Below the pieces are notes generated by a model. The model saw only the letters and a list, made by a program, of their open reading frames with translations. It searched no databases and was not told the origin of the DNA. Shown one piece after another: positions 38,707 through 48,364 of a stretch of 64,000 nucleotides of DNA (its first letter is position 1; each line of letters begins with the position of its first letter). This DNA comes from Mesobacillus subterraneus (GTDB lineage Bacteria; Bacillota; Bacilli; Bacillales; Cytobacillaceae), in contig NZ_RSFW01000025.1 in assembly GCF_003937825.1 (NCBI RefSeq), positions 1 to 64,000 of the forward strand. Direction: 5' to 3'. Made by a program: the position numbers and the translations under genes.

Positions 38707-41340
38707 ATGAAGAAACTGACAGGTTCAGAAATCAGGAAAATGTATTTGGAATTTTTTAAGGAAAAAGGACATGCCATTGAGCCGAGCGCATCACTCGTTC
38801 CTCATGACGATCCATCCTTGCTATGGATCAACAGCGGTGTCGCTACCCTGAAAAAATATTTTGACGGCCGCGTCGTACCTGAGAATCCGCGGATCACAAA
38901 CGCACAAAAATCGATCCGTACAAACGATATCGAAAACGTTGGAAAGACTGCACGTCACCATACTTTCTTTGAAATGCTCGGGAATTTCTCGATTGGCGAC
39001 TATTTCAAGGTAGAAGCAATTGAATTCGCATGGGAATTCCTCACCGATGAAAAATGGATCGGCTTTGACCCTGAGAAACTGTCTGTGACGATTCACCCAG
39101 AGGATGACGAGGCGTTCAGCATCTGGAAGGATAAGATTGGCGTTCCTGAAGAGCGCATCATCCGTCTTGGAGGGAACTTCTGGGATATCGGCGAAGGCCC
39201 AAGCGGACCGAACACCGAGATATTCTACGACAGGGGACCAGAATACGGGAATGACCCTGAAGACCCTGAATTGTATCCAGGTGGAGAGAATGAACGTTAT
39301 CTCGAAGTCTGGAACCTTGTTTTCTCTGAGTTCAATCATAATCCGGACGGCACTTATACGCCGCTTCCGAAAAAGAACATCGATACGGGAATGGGCTTGG
39401 AGCGTATGGCGTGCGTAGTCCAGGACGTTCCGACCAACTTTGACACAGACCTGTTCATGCCGATCATTAACTCGACTGAAGAAGTTTCCGGCGAAAAGTA
39501 TGGAGTATCCAAAGAAAAGGACGAGGCATTCAAAGTAATTGCTGACCATACCCGTACAGTGGCATTCGCTGTCGGCGATGGTGCATTGCCTTCAAACGAG
39601 GGCCGCGGTTACGTCCTCCGCAGATTGCTTCGCCGTGCCGTCCGTTACGCGAAGAAGCTGAACATCAACCGTCCGTTCATGTATGAACTGGTTCCTGTCG
39701 TTGGTGAAATCATGCATGATTTTTACCCGGAAGTGAAGGAAAAGACTGACTTCATCCAGAAGGTCATCAAAAACGAAGAAGACCGCTTCCATGAAACCCT
39801 CCATGAAGGGCTGGCTATTCTCTCAGGATTGATCAAGAAGGAGAAGGAAAAGGGCAGCGGCATGATCCAGGGTGAAGATGTATTCCGTTTATATGACACC
39901 TATGGCTTCCCTGTTGAGTTAACCGAAGAATATGCTGAAGAAGAAGGCTTGAAGGTTGACCATGAAGGTTTTGAAAGAGAGATGGAGCTTCAGCGTGAGA
40001 GAGCGCGTGCTGCACGTCAGGATGCTGGTTCGATGCAGGTGCAGGGCGGCGTGCTTGGAGATATTAAGGAAAGCAGCGAATTTGTCGGCTATGACACTTT
40101 CGAAACAACCAGCAAGATTGTTACCTTGGTAAAGAACGGCGAACTTGTTGAGGAAGCCAAGGCTGGAGAAGAAATCCAGCTGATCCTCGATGTCACTCCA
40201 TTCTACGCAGAAAGCGGCGGCCAGATTGCAGACAAGGGTACAATCAAGTCAGATGGCGTCAAGCTGTCAGTCAAGGATGTAAAGAAAGCGCCTAATGGCC
40301 AAAACCTTCACAGCGTGGTTGTGGAAGAAGGTACAGTGACCACAGGCATGGAAGTGACAGCTACACTTGACCAGGAAAATCGTACAAGTATTATTAAGAA
40401 CCATACTGCAACACACTTGCTCCATCAGGCGTTGAAGGATGTTCTTGGAACGCACGTGAACCAGGCGGGATCGCTTGTAGAGCCTGACCGTCTGCGTTTT
40501 GACTTCTCGCACTTCGGGCAGGTAACGGCTGAGGAGCTTGAAAAAGTAGAAGCAATCGTCAACGAAAAAATTTGGAGAAGCATCCAAGTCGAAACAAGCT
40601 TCAAACCAATTGCAGAAGCGAAAGCAATGGGTGCGATGGCATTGTTCGGCGAAAAGTACGGCGATATCGTCCGCGTTGTTAAAGTCGGAGATTACAGCCT
40701 GGAGCTTTGCGGTGGCTGCCATGTACCTAATACATCTGTGATCGGTTTGTTCAAGATCGTGTCTGAAGGCGGGATTGGTGCAGGTACGAGAAGGATTGAA
40801 GCCGTTACTGGCGAAGCTGCTTACAAGGTGCTGAACGACCAGATCAGCATTTTGAAAGATGCTGCTGCAAAATTGAAGACGTCTCCTAAAGAAGTGGCGA
40901 ACAGAATTGATACAATGCTTGTTGAAATGAAACAGCTTCAGCGTGAAAATGAATCTCTTGCTGCTAAATTGGGTAATATTGAAGCAGGAAGTCTTACATC
41001 CAAGGTCAAGGAAATTAATGGTGTCCAATTGCTGGCAGCACGTGTCCAGGCTTCAGATATGAACAGCCTGCGCAACATGGCTGATGATTTGAAGCAGAAA
41101 CTTGGCTCTGCAGTCATCCTGCTTGGAATGACAGACGGCAGCAAAGTGAACCTGATTGCAGCTGTGACGGATGATTTGATCAAGAAAGGCTATCAGGCTG
41201 GAAAACTGATCAAGGAAGCTGCAGCGATTTGCGGCGGCGGAGGCGGAGGCCGCCCGGATATGGCTCAGGCTGGCGGAAAAGACCCATCAAAACTCGACAA
41301 TGCGCTTCAATTTGCCGAAGAATGGGTAAAATCAATTTGA
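38707..41340 (+). CDS. alaS: Alanyl-tRNA synthetase
   Basis: 877 residues, full bacterial AlaRS. Class II core at the N-terminus ([26 protein letters not shown]), editing domain with [11 protein letters not shown] and the second zinc-site element CGGCHV, and C-Ala domain with the [15 protein letters not shown] glycine-rich motif. GATTTAGGAGGTAACTAT precedes ATG 38707. T-box regulated. The downstream ireB promoter -35 overlaps its stop codon. Confidence 0.98.
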   Translation: MKKLTGSEIRKMYLEFFKEKGHAIEPSASLVPHDDPSLLWINSGVATLKKYFDGRVVPENPRITNAQKSIRTNDIENVGKTARHHTFFEMLGNFSIGDYFKVEAIEFAWEFLTDEKWIGFDPEKLSVTIHPEDDEAFSIWKDKIGVPEERIIRLGGNFWDIGEGPSGPNTEIFYDRGPEYGNDPEDPELYPGGENERYLEVWNLVFSEFNHNPDGTYTPLPKKNIDTGMGLERMACVVQDVPTNFDTDLFMPIINSTEEVSGEKYGVSKEKDEAFKVIADHTRTVAFAVGDGALPSNEGRGYVLRRLLRRAVRYAKKLNINRPFMYELVPVVGEIMHDFYPEVKEKTDFIQKVIKNEEDRFHETLHEGLAILSGLIKKEKEKGSGMIQGEDVFRLYDTYGFPVELTEEYAEEEGLKVDHEGFEREMELQRERARAARQDAGSMQVQGGVLGDIKESSEFVGYDTFETTSKIVTLVKNGELVEEAKAGEEIQLILDVTPFYAESGGQIADKGTIKSDGVKLSVKDVKKAPNGQNLHSVVVEEGTVTTGMEVTATLDQENRTSIIKNHTATHLLHQALKDVLGTHVNQAGSLVEPDRLRFDFSHFGQVTAEELEKVEAIVNEKIWRSIQVETSFKPIAEAKAMGAMALFGEKYGDIVRVVKVGDYSLELCGGCHVPNTSVIGLFKIVSEGGIGAGTRRIEAVTGEAAYKVLNDQISILKDAAAKLKTSPKEVANRIDTMLVEMKQLQRENESLAAKLGNIEAGSLTSKVKEINGVQLLAARVQASDMNSLRNMADDLKQKLGSAVILLGMTDGSKVNLIAAVTDDLIKKGYQAGKLIKEAAAICGGGGGGRPDMAQAGGKDPSKLDNALQFAEEWVKSI

Positions 41341-41364
41341 TATAAAAGCAAAGTAGTGTAGAAT
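41337..41364 (+). promoter_or_regulatory. Candidate promoter for ireB-ruvX-yrzB
   Basis: TTGATA (41337-41342) overlapping the alaS stop, 16-base spacer, TAGAAT (41359-41364). Confidence 0.5.
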
Positions 41365-41418
41365 GAAGGTAACTTGAAGAAAATTTTACCTGCCATTTTT
41401 AAAAGTGAGGTGCATTCG

Positions 41419-41688
41419 ATGAGCTCGTTTGACAAGACGATGAGATTCAATTTTCCCGAAGAGCCATTTGAGCATGATGCCAATGAAGTGCTTCTGCAGG
41501 TCTATGAGGCTCTGCAGGAAAAAGGATATAACCCGATTAACCAGATTGTCGGATATTTGCTCTCTGGCGACCCGGCCTATATTCCGCGCCATCGCGATGC
41601 CCGCAACATCATCCGCAAGCTGGAGCGGGATGAAATCATCGAGGAACTGGTTAAATCCTACTTGAGGAACCAACGAGAGGGGAAATAA
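41419..41688 (+). CDS. IreB family regulatory phosphoprotein (YrzL, UPF0297)
   Basis: 89 residues, the UPF0297/IreB family in full. IreB of Enterococcus is a substrate of the PASTA kinase IreK and affects cephalosporin resistance; Thr residues near the N-terminus ([11 protein letters not shown]) are the region phosphorylated there. ATG 41419 follows AGTGAGGTGCATTCG. The stop is immediately followed by the ruvX ATG with no gap. Confidence 0.93.
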   Translation: MSSFDKTMRFNFPEEPFEHDANEVLLQVYEALQEKGYNPINQIVGYLLSGDPAYIPRHRDARNIIRKLERDEIIEELVKSYLRNQREGK

Positions 41689-42105
41689 ATGCGGATCATG
41701 GGATTGGATGTCGGCTCGAAAACAGTCGGCATTGCGCTGAGCGACGAACTGGGTTGGACTGCTCAGGGTCTGGATACACTTAAAATCAACGAAGAAGAAA
41801 ATGTGTTTGGTTTTGAGGAATTAGGTAAAATAATAAAAGAGAACCAAGTCGACAAAGTTGTCGTCGGCTTGCCTAAGAACATGAACGGCACAATCGGTCC
41901 CCGCGGCGAAGCCAGCCAATTCTACGCAAGGGAATTGGAAGAGAGGTTCGGCATCCCTGTCATCCTTTGGGACGAGCGCCTGACGACAGTCGCTGCCGAA
42001 CGGGTTTTGCTCGAGGCGGACGTAAGCCGGAAAAAACGCAAGAAGGTCATTGATAAAATGGCTGCAGTAATGATTTTACAAGGCTACTTGAACAGCCAAA
42101 ATTAA
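41689..42105 (+). CDS. ruvX: Holliday junction resolvase-like protein RuvX (YqgF/YrrK)
   Basis: 138 residues, RNase H-like fold. [16 protein letters not shown] holds the first acidic site, [10 protein letters not shown] and [10 protein letters not shown] hold the others. YqgF-family proteins process pre-16S rRNA 5' ends in E. coli and are essential in many bacteria; the junction-resolvase name is historical. AGAGGGGAAATAA overlaps the ireB end, so translation is coupled. Confidence 0.94.
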   Translation: MRIMGLDVGSKTVGIALSDELGWTAQGLDTLKINEEENVFGFEELGKIIKENQVDKVVVGLPKNMNGTIGPRGEASQFYARELEERFGIPVILWDERLTTVAAERVLLEADVSRKKRKKVIDKMAAVMILQGYLNSQN

Positions 42106-42120
42106 ATTGAGGTGACTTAA

Positions 42121-42408
42121 ATGGATCACGGCGAAAACAACATCACAGTAGTAGACGAAAACGGCAACGAACAATTATGCGAAGTCCTTTTCACATTTGA
42201 CTCAGAAGAGTTCGGAAAGTCATATGTGCTGTACTACCCAATCGGCGCTGAAGAAAGCGAAGATGAAGAAATCGAAATCCACGCATCAGCTTTCACTCCA
42301 ACAGAAGACAATGAAGATGGCGAACTGATGCCAATCGAAACAGACGAGGAATGGGACATGATCGAAGAAATGCTCGAAACATTCCTTGCAGAGCAGGACG
42401 AGGAATAA
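42121..42408 (+). CDS. DUF1292 acidic protein (YrzB)
   Basis: 95 residues, strongly acidic (many Asp/Glu), with the family motifs [26 protein letters not shown] and [13 protein letters not shown]. Always found after ireB and ruvX in Firmicutes; function unknown. GAGGTGACTTAA precedes ATG 42121. Confidence 0.92.
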   Translation: MDHGENNITVVDENGNEQLCEVLFTFDSEEFGKSYVLYYPIGAEESEDEEIEIHASAFTPTEDNEDGELMPIETDEEWDMIEEMLETFLAEQDEE

Positions 42409-42419
42409 TCCACTGAAAT

Positions 42420-42450
42420 GACCAGGTGTAATAGCCTGGTCTTTTTATTT
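42420..42450 (+). terminator. Terminator after yrzB
   Basis: GACCAGG (42420-42426) pairs with CCTGGTC (42435-42441), then TTTTTATTT. Confidence 0.88.
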
Positions 42451-42591
42451 GCCCTGCTCTGTCAAATCTCGCTGTTTGAACCTCCCACTCAGAGTTCTCC
42501 CAGAACCCCCGTCACCCATCTAAACCTTACCTTACCCCGCCTTGTCGGATTATAAGTTTATTTGTCGCCTGTGGTATTTTTTCGTAATTAT

Positions 42592-42622
42592 TTGCAAATA
42601 AAAATAAAAAATATAGTATAAT
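42592..42622 (+). promoter_or_regulatory. Weak candidate promoter for mltG
   Basis: TTGCAA (42592-42597) and TATAAT (42617-42622) with a long 19-base spacer in A-rich DNA; the rest of the 277-base gap has no gene. Confidence 0.35.
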
Positions 42623-42685
42623 GGTTCGAGATGTAAAAATAGAGAGTATCCAGGAAATCACCATTGTTAACTGGAGGGGGAACTT

Positions 42686-43828
42686 ATGTCTGACGAGAAA
42701 AATATAAAAAAAGATAAAAAACAGCTGATCAGGGAAAAATTGATCGAGCACCAGAGTGAGGCACGTGTCGTTAGGAAGATCGTATTCATTGTGTCCGTTT
42801 TAGCGATCCTGCTCATCGGTGCTGTCGGCGGCGGAGGCTACTACTATATAAAAGAAGCCTTGAAGCCGGTAGACGAGAACAGCAAGAAAACCATCGATGT
42901 CAATATCCCGATCGGGTCTTCCACAACTGGAATTGGTAAAATCCTCGAAGATAATGGGGTTATCCGGGATGCCCGAATCTTTAAATACTATGTGAAGTTC
43001 AAGAATGAGGCCGGTTTTATGGCCGGTGATTATAAGATGAAGCCGTCGATGACGCTTCCTGAAATCATCACCAGCCTGAAAACAGGCAAGGTCATGCAGG
43101 ATGTAGTCATGAAGATCACGATTCCAGAAGGGAAGCAGCTGAAGCAGATAGCAGGGATCATTGCTGAGAAAACTCAGCAGGATCAGGAGGAAATCTTCAA
43201 GCAGCTGAATGACAAGGATTTCATCACGAAAATGATGGCCAAATACCCTGATGTTCTTACAGAGGACATTCTCAAGGAAAATGTGAAATACCCACTTGAA
43301 GGATACTTGTTCCCGGCCACCTATCCATTCTATTCTGAAAAGCCGACTGTCGAGGAAATCGTTACGGTCATGCTGACCAAAACAAAGGAAGTAATCGGCG
43401 AATTCAGAGGCCAGATGGAAGAACGTGAAATGTCTACACACGAACTGATGACAATGGCCTCACTGATTGAAGAAGAAGCTACCCAAAAAGCAGACCGTGA
43501 TAAAATCGCAAGTGTATTTTATAATCGGATGGAAGAGGGCATGATGCTCCAGACAGACCCGACTGTTCTTTATGCGCATGGCGAACACAAGGACAGGGTT
43601 TTCTACAAGGACCTTGAAATCGATGACCCTTATAACACCTATAAAATCATGGGGCTGCCACCAGGGCCAATTGCAAACCCTGGCGTCATGTCGATCGAGG
43701 CTGCGCTGGCACCCGCTGAGACAGACTTTTTCTACTTCCTTGCAACCTCAACAGGTGATGTCATTTTTACAAGGACATTAGCCGACCATAATCGGGAAGT
43801 AGCGAAGCATATTACAAATAAAGAATAG
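42686..43828 (+). CDS. mltG: Endolytic transglycosylase MltG (YceG-like)
   Basis: 380 residues. A cytoplasmic basic N-terminus, one TM helix (about residues 32-54) and an extracellular YceG domain. The catalytic glutamate lies in MASLIEEEATQKADRDKIASVFYNRM; the LysM-like subdomain precedes it (ITIPEGKQLKQIAGII). MltG cuts nascent glycan strands and sets their length near the synthesis machinery. GGAGGGGGAAC precedes ATG 42686. Confidence 0.95.
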   Translation: MSDEKNIKKDKKQLIREKLIEHQSEARVVRKIVFIVSVLAILLIGAVGGGGYYYIKEALKPVDENSKKTIDVNIPIGSSTTGIGKILEDNGVIRDARIFKYYVKFKNEAGFMAGDYKMKPSMTLPEIITSLKTGKVMQDVVMKITIPEGKQLKQIAGIIAEKTQQDQEEIFKQLNDKDFITKMMAKYPDVLTEDILKENVKYPLEGYLFPATYPFYSEKPTVEEIVTVMLTKTKEVIGEFRGQMEEREMSTHELMTMASLIEEEATQKADRDKIASVFYNRMEEGMMLQTDPTVLYAHGEHKDRVFYKDLEIDDPYNTYKIMGLPPGPIANPGVMSIEAALAPAETDFFYFLATSTGDVIFTRTLADHNREVAKHITNKE

Positions 43829-43841
43829 GCAGTAAAATACA

Positions 43842-43877
43842 GGGAAATGCAGAAAGGTTAGCATTTCCCTTCTTATT
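43842..43877 (+). terminator. mltG terminator
   Basis: GGGAAATGC (43842-43850) pairs with GCATTTCCC (43861-43869), then TTCTTATT. Confidence 0.85.
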
Positions 43878-44125
43878 GTGATAAAATAATTCAAGTGTTT
43901 TTACGAGCAATAAAAATGTACTGTCCAGTGCAGCTCATGATCTGAGCTTCGCTTTCCTGATAGCGTGCATTGCAGATGTAAGAGTCGCGGCTTTTTGGCT
44001 GAAGATACCCGTATGGCAATTCCAGAAGGTACTTCTCTTATCCTGTGAACGCTTTTTTTTCATGTTTGGACAGGCAATTCATATCCAACTTGGCTGTAAA
44101 AGCCATTGAATAGAGGTGAAGCAGC

Positions 44126-44764
44126 TTGCTGAATGATAAGCTGCAGGAATATTTGGATTCTCTGATCCATCCGAGACAGGACCTGCTTGGGGAGATGGAG
44201 GAGTACGCACAGCAAAATGGTGTGCCAATCATGGAGCCGGCAGGAATTGAAACGATGCTTCAGCTCTTGAGGATCCAGCAGCCTGAAATGATATTGGAAG
44301 TGGGAACAGCGATAGGATACTCCGCGCTGAGGATGGCATTTGCCCTTCCTGAAGCGAAGGTGGTCACACTCGAACGGGATGAGGATAGATTCATGCTTGC
44401 TGTTGAATATATAAGAAGAGCGGCCAAGCAGGATCAAATTATCCAGATCAAGGGAGATGCACTAAAGCTTGAGCAGGAAGTAAGCAGATATGCCCCATTT
44501 GACACCATTTTCATTGATGCTGCAAAAGGGCAATATAAGAGATTCTTCGAAATGTATTCCAGCTATTTGAAGCCTGGAGGCATGATTGTAACCGATAACG
44601 TTCTTTTTAAAGGGCTTGTATATCATCAGGAGGCGGAGAGCAAGAGAGTCCGCAGCCTGGTAAAAAAAATAGATGAATTCAACCGCTGGCTTTCATCCAA
44701 CCCGGAGTATGATACCATCATCCTTCCGATTGGCGATGGTGTCGCGGTTAGTAAGAAGAGGTGA
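44126..44764 (+). CDS. trmR: tRNA 5-hydroxyuridine methyltransferase TrmR (YrrM)
   Basis: 212-residue SAM-dependent O-methyltransferase. SAM motif LEVGTAIGYSALRMA (near residue 56), acidic loop VTLERDEDR, and DTIFIDAAKGQY with the metal-binding Asp. In B. subtilis TrmR (YrrM) methylates ho5U34 to mo5U34. TTG 44126 follows AGAGGTGAAGCAGC. trhP1 and trhP2, which make the ho5U substrate, follow directly, so this operon holds both steps. Confidence 0.92.
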   Translation: MLNDKLQEYLDSLIHPRQDLLGEMEEYAQQNGVPIMEPAGIETMLQLLRIQQPEMILEVGTAIGYSALRMAFALPEAKVVTLERDEDRFMLAVEYIRRAAKQDQIIQIKGDALKLEQEVSRYAPFDTIFIDAAKGQYKRFFEMYSSYLKPGGMIVTDNVLFKGLVYHQEAESKRVRSLVKKIDEFNRWLSSNPEYDTIILPIGDGVAVSKKR

Positions 44765-44769
44765 ACGGA

Positions 44770-45699
44770 ATGAATAAACCTGAATTATTGGTAACTCCAA
44801 CGTCTGTTGAGGATATCATCCCACTGGTAGAAGCAGGAGCGGATGCTTTCCTGATTGGCGAGCAAAAATTCGGCTTGCGCCTTGCAGGTGAGTTTACGCG
44901 TGACGATGTCAAAAAAGCAACCGAATTGGCACACTCAAATGGCAAAAAAGTGTACGTAGCTATGAATGCGCTGTTCCATAATGAAAAGATCGATTTGCTT
45001 GGCGACTACCTGGCATTCCTTCAGAGTGTGAATGTTGATGGCGTCACATTCGGCGATCCGGCTGTATTGATGGCTGCGAAGGAGCATACTCCTGATATGA
45101 AGCTGCATTGGAGCACGGAAATAACAGGCACCAACTGGTATACTTGCAATTACTGGGGCCGAAAAGGTGCAAAACGTGCTGTTCTTGCCAGGGAAATCAA
45201 TATGGATGCGATTGTCGAAATCAAGGAAAATGCTGAAGTGGAGATTGAAGTACAGGTTCACGGGATGATGAACATGTTTCAATCGAAACGACCGCTTCTT
45301 GGACATTACTTTGAATATCAAGGCAAGGCGCTGGAAGTTGAAAACCGCAGACAGGAACGCGATATGTTCCTACACGACAAAGAGCGTGAGAATAAATACC
45401 CGATCTTCGAAGACGAAAATGGGACACACATCATGAGCCCGAATGATATTTGCATCATCGATGAGCTGACTGAGCTTATTGAAGCAGGAATCGATTCTTT
45501 AAAAATTGACGGGATTCTGAAGACTCCGGAATATATCCTTGAAGTAACAAGACTTTACCGTAAAGCCATTGATATGGCAGTCGATAATCCGGACCAGTAC
45601 GATGAAGAAAAAGATGGCTTGCTGGAAGAAGCTGAAGCACTCCAGCCGCCTAACCGTCCGCTTGACACAGGCTTCTTCTTCAAAGAAACGGTTTATTAA
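44770..45699 (+). CDS. trhP1: tRNA hydroxylation protein TrhP1 (U32 peptidase family, YrrN)
   Basis: 309 residues of the U32 (YrrN/YrrO/RlhA/TrhP) family, despite the old 'peptidase' name. TrhP proteins use prephenate to hydroxylate U34 of tRNA. Opening LLVTPTSVEDIIPLVEAGADAFLIGEQ and IDSLKIDGILKTPEYILEV are family motifs. ATG 44770 follows AGAGGTGAACGGA and overlaps the end of trmR closely (5-base gap). Shorter than TrhP2, lacking the C-terminal beta domain. Confidence 0.9.
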   Translation: MNKPELLVTPTSVEDIIPLVEAGADAFLIGEQKFGLRLAGEFTRDDVKKATELAHSNGKKVYVAMNALFHNEKIDLLGDYLAFLQSVNVDGVTFGDPAVLMAAKEHTPDMKLHWSTEITGTNWYTCNYWGRKGAKRAVLAREINMDAIVEIKENAEVEIEVQVHGMMNMFQSKRPLLGHYFEYQGKALEVENRRQERDMFLHDKERENKYPIFEDENGTHIMSPNDICIIDELTELIEAGIDSLKIDGILKTPEYILEVTRLYRKAIDMAVDNPDQYDEEKDGLLEEAEALQPPNRPLDTGFFFKETVY

Positions 45700-45723
45700 G
45701 AGAAACACTAAGGAGGTAGCGTT

Positions 45724-46992
45724 ATGACAGCAATAGCAGACAAGATTTCACAAATTGTCGACGGAAAACGTGTCATTGTGAAGAAACCGGAACTGCTTGC
45801 GCCTGCCGGAAATCTTGAAAAATTGAAGATTGCCGTCCATTATGGTGCAGATGCCGTCTTTATTGGCGGACAGGAGTATGGTTTGCGTTCAAACGCAGAT
45901 AATTTCACTTTCGAGGAAATGAAGGAAGGCGTCGAATTCGCCAAGAAATACGGCGCTAAAATATATGTAACAACAAACATCTTTGCCCATAACGAGAACA
46001 TCGATGGACTTGAGGACTACCTATTGGGCCTGAAAGAAGCTGGAGTGCACGGCATCATCGTTGCAGACCCGCTGATCATTGAAACCTGCCGCAGAGTCGC
46101 TCCGGAAATCGAGGTTCACCTGAGCACGCAGCAGTCACTCTCAAACTGGAAGGCTGTCCAGTTCTGGAAGGAAGAAGGATTAGAGCGTGTCGTTCTTGCT
46201 CGTGAGACAAGCGGGGAAGAAATAAGGGAAATGAAGGAAAAGGTTGATATTGAAATCGAAACATTCATCCATGGCGCGATGTGTATCGCATATTCCGGAC
46301 GCTGTACTTTGAGCAACCATATGACGGCCCGTGATTCAAACCGTGGAGGTTGCTGCCAGTCATGCCGCTGGGATTATGATTTGTACAAGCTCGAAGGAAG
46401 CGATGAAAATCCACTATATACGGAAGGCGATGCGCCGTTTGCAATGAGCCCGAAGGATCTTAAGCTGATCGAATCGATTCCGCGCATGATTGAGCTTGGG
46501 ATTGACAGCTTGAAAATCGAAGGCCGAATGAAGTCCATTCACTATATTGCAACAGTAGTAAGTGTGTATCGCAAAGTGATTGATGCTTATTGTGCGGATC
46601 CTGAGAACTTCGAAATCAAGCAGGAGTGGCTCGAGGAACTTGATAAATGTGCGAACCGTGAGACAGCAACTGCCTTCTTTGAGGGAGTTCCTGGGTATAA
46701 AGAGCAAATGTTTGGAAACCATAGCAAGAAGACGACTTTCGACTTTGCCGGCCTTGTGCTTGATTACGATGCAGAAACCCAAATGGTGACACTGCAGCAA
46801 AGGAACTATTTCAAGCCAGGCGATGAAGTTGAATTCTTTGGCCCGGAAATCGAGAACTTCACGCATGTAATCGATAAAATCTGGGATGAAGATGGCAATG
46901 AGCTGGATGTAGCGCGCCATCCTCTGCAAATCGTCAAATTCAAGATGGACAAGCCTGTCTACCCAAATAACATGATGCGGAAGGAGAAGTAG
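45724..46992 (+). CDS. trhP2: tRNA hydroxylation protein TrhP2 (U32 peptidase family, YrrO)
   Basis: 422 residues, the long U32 form. The signature region [38 protein letters not shown] carries the four cysteines seen in this family, proposed to hold an Fe-S cluster. [19 protein letters not shown] follows, then a C-terminal beta domain. Pairs with TrhP1 for ho5U34 synthesis. AAGGAGGTAGCGTT precedes ATG 45724. udk begins one base after its stop. Confidence 0.93.
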   Translation: MTAIADKISQIVDGKRVIVKKPELLAPAGNLEKLKIAVHYGADAVFIGGQEYGLRSNADNFTFEEMKEGVEFAKKYGAKIYVTTNIFAHNENIDGLEDYLLGLKEAGVHGIIVADPLIIETCRRVAPEIEVHLSTQQSLSNWKAVQFWKEEGLERVVLARETSGEEIREMKEKVDIEIETFIHGAMCIAYSGRCTLSNHMTARDSNRGGCCQSCRWDYDLYKLEGSDENPLYTEGDAPFAMSPKDLKLIESIPRMIELGIDSLKIEGRMKSIHYIATVVSVYRKVIDAYCADPENFEIKQEWLEELDKCANRETATAFFEGVPGYKEQMFGNHSKKTTFDFAGLVLDYDAETQMVTLQQRNYFKPGDEVEFFGPEIENFTHVIDKIWDEDGNELDVARHPLQIVKFKMDKPVYPNNMMRKEK

Positions 46993-46993
46993 A

Positions 46994-47629
46994 ATGGACC
47001 GCAAGCCTGTTGTAATTGGTGTAGCCGGCGGTTCCGGCTCAGGTAAAACAAGTGTTACAAAAGCGATCATTGACAGTTTCAAAGGCCATTCAATCCTGAT
47101 GATTGAACAGGACTATTATTACAAGGATCAAAGCAATTTGCCGATGGAAGAACGTTTGAAGACAAACTACGACCATCCACTGGCATTTGATAATGATTTG
47201 TTAATCGAGCACATTCAGAAGCTGCTTCGCTATGAACCAATCGAAAAGCCTGTTTACGATTATGCTGTTCATACCAGATCCAGTGAAATCATTCATGTAG
47301 AGCCTAAGGATGTCATCATTTTGGAAGGAATCCTGATTCTTGAGGATGAAAGATTGCGCGACTTGATGGATATGAAACTGTATGTGGATACGGACGCAGA
47401 CTTGAGGATCATCCGCAGGCTTCTCCGCGACATCAAAGAGCGAGGGCGTTCGATGGATTCAGTCATTGAACAATACGTGAGTGTTGTAAGACCGATGCAT
47501 AATCAATTCATCGAGCCAACGAAGCGTTATGCTGATATTATCATCCCCGAAGGCGGGCATAATCATGTCGCGATCGATTTAATGGTAACAAAAATTCAAA
47601 CAATTCTTGAACAAAAATCATTTTTATGA
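46994..47629 (+). CDS. udk: Uridine kinase
   Basis: 211 residues. Phosphorylates uridine and cytidine in pyrimidine salvage. P-loop [13 protein letters not shown] at residues 8-20, EQDYYYKD substrate motif and [13 protein letters not shown] near residue 138. AAGGAGAAGTAGA overlaps the trhP2 end. It closes the trmR-trhP1-trhP2-udk operon. Confidence 0.97.
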   Translation: MDRKPVVIGVAGGSGSGKTSVTKAIIDSFKGHSILMIEQDYYYKDQSNLPMEERLKTNYDHPLAFDNDLLIEHIQKLLRYEPIEKPVYDYAVHTRSSEIIHVEPKDVIILEGILILEDERLRDLMDMKLYVDTDADLRIIRRLLRDIKERGRSMDSVIEQYVSVVRPMHNQFIEPTKRYADIIIPEGGHNHVAIDLMVTKIQTILEQKSFL

Positions 47630-47725
47630 CACAATAACATAGATAAAGTGGACAAGGGAGTGCTTGTAAAAAGTGCTTCCATTTTCACAGATAGAATGGC
47701 CCAGTAATGGACCTGCTTAAAAATG

Positions 47726-47762
47726 CGCGCCCTGACAAAGGACGCGCTCCTGTATATTTTTC
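47726..47762 (+). terminator. Candidate terminator between udk and greA
   Basis: GCGCGCCCT pairs with AGGACGCGC with one mismatch, then CCTGTATATTTTTC. A weaker GU-rich hairpin lies upstream near 47657-47686. Confidence 0.5.
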
Positions 47763-47830
47763 AGGTTACATAATATAATATTACACAATCTATTATGGGG
47801 AATTGTGAAGACTAGAAGGAGTGAAGGATT

Positions 47831-48307
47831 TTGGCTACAGAAAAAGTTTTTCCTATGACAGCGGCAGGGAAAGAAAAGCTAGAGCAAGAATTGGAAATGT
47901 TGAAAACGGTTAAACGTAAAGAAGTGGTTGAGAGAATCAAGATCGCCCGCAGCTTTGGCGACTTATCAGAGAACTCTGAGTACGATTCTGCAAAAGAAGA
48001 ACAAGCATTTGTTGAGGGACGTATCACGACTCTTGAAAATATGATCCGCAACGCAAAAATCATCAAGGAAGACGAGCTGAGCACAGACGCAGTCAGCCTT
48101 GGCCGCACGGTGACTTTCGTCGAGCTTCCTGATGGCGATGAAGAATCATACACAATCGTCGGCAGCGCTGAGGCAGACCCGTTTGAAGGAAAGATTTCAA
48201 ATGATTCTCCGATTGCCAAGAGCCTGATGGCCAAAAAAGTAGGAGATGAAGTGACGGTCCAGACTCCTGGCGGCGAAATGAACGTCCGAATCACTTCAAT
48301 TAAATAA
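47831..48307 (+). CDS. greA: Transcription elongation factor GreA
   Basis: 158 residues (B. subtilis 157). N-terminal coiled coil with the acidic tip ([22 protein letters not shown]) that enters the RNA polymerase secondary channel to trigger transcript cleavage, and the C-terminal FKBP-like domain. TTG 47831 follows AGAAGGAGTGAAGG. Followed by a terminator that overlaps the next gene start. Confidence 0.97.
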   Translation: MATEKVFPMTAAGKEKLEQELEMLKTVKRKEVVERIKIARSFGDLSENSEYDSAKEEQAFVEGRITTLENMIRNAKIIKEDELSTDAVSLGRTVTFVELPDGDEESYTIVGSAEADPFEGKISNDSPIAKSLMAKKVGDEVTVQTPGGEMNVRITSIK

Positions 48308-48330
48308 CGTGAACATAGTTTGAAACCTTA

Positions 48331-48364
48331 ACACCTCGTCAACACTTTTGACGAGGTGTTTTTT
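48331..48364 (+). terminator. greA terminator whose 3' arm is the pbp ribosome site
   Basis: ACACCTCGTC (48331-48340) pairs with GACGAGGTGT (48350-48359), then T-run to 48364. GAGGTG in the 3' arm lies 6 bases before ATG 48365. Confidence 0.88.

Noticed and set aside
40267-41028. 253-codon minus-strand ORF inside alaS
   Set aside because: Antisense shadow; composition follows the complementary codons of alaS.
45724-46992. Secreted collagenase or protease (U32 peptidase label)
   Set aside because: No signal peptide; the trmR-trhP1-trhP2 context and cysteine-rich motif fit tRNA hydroxylation.
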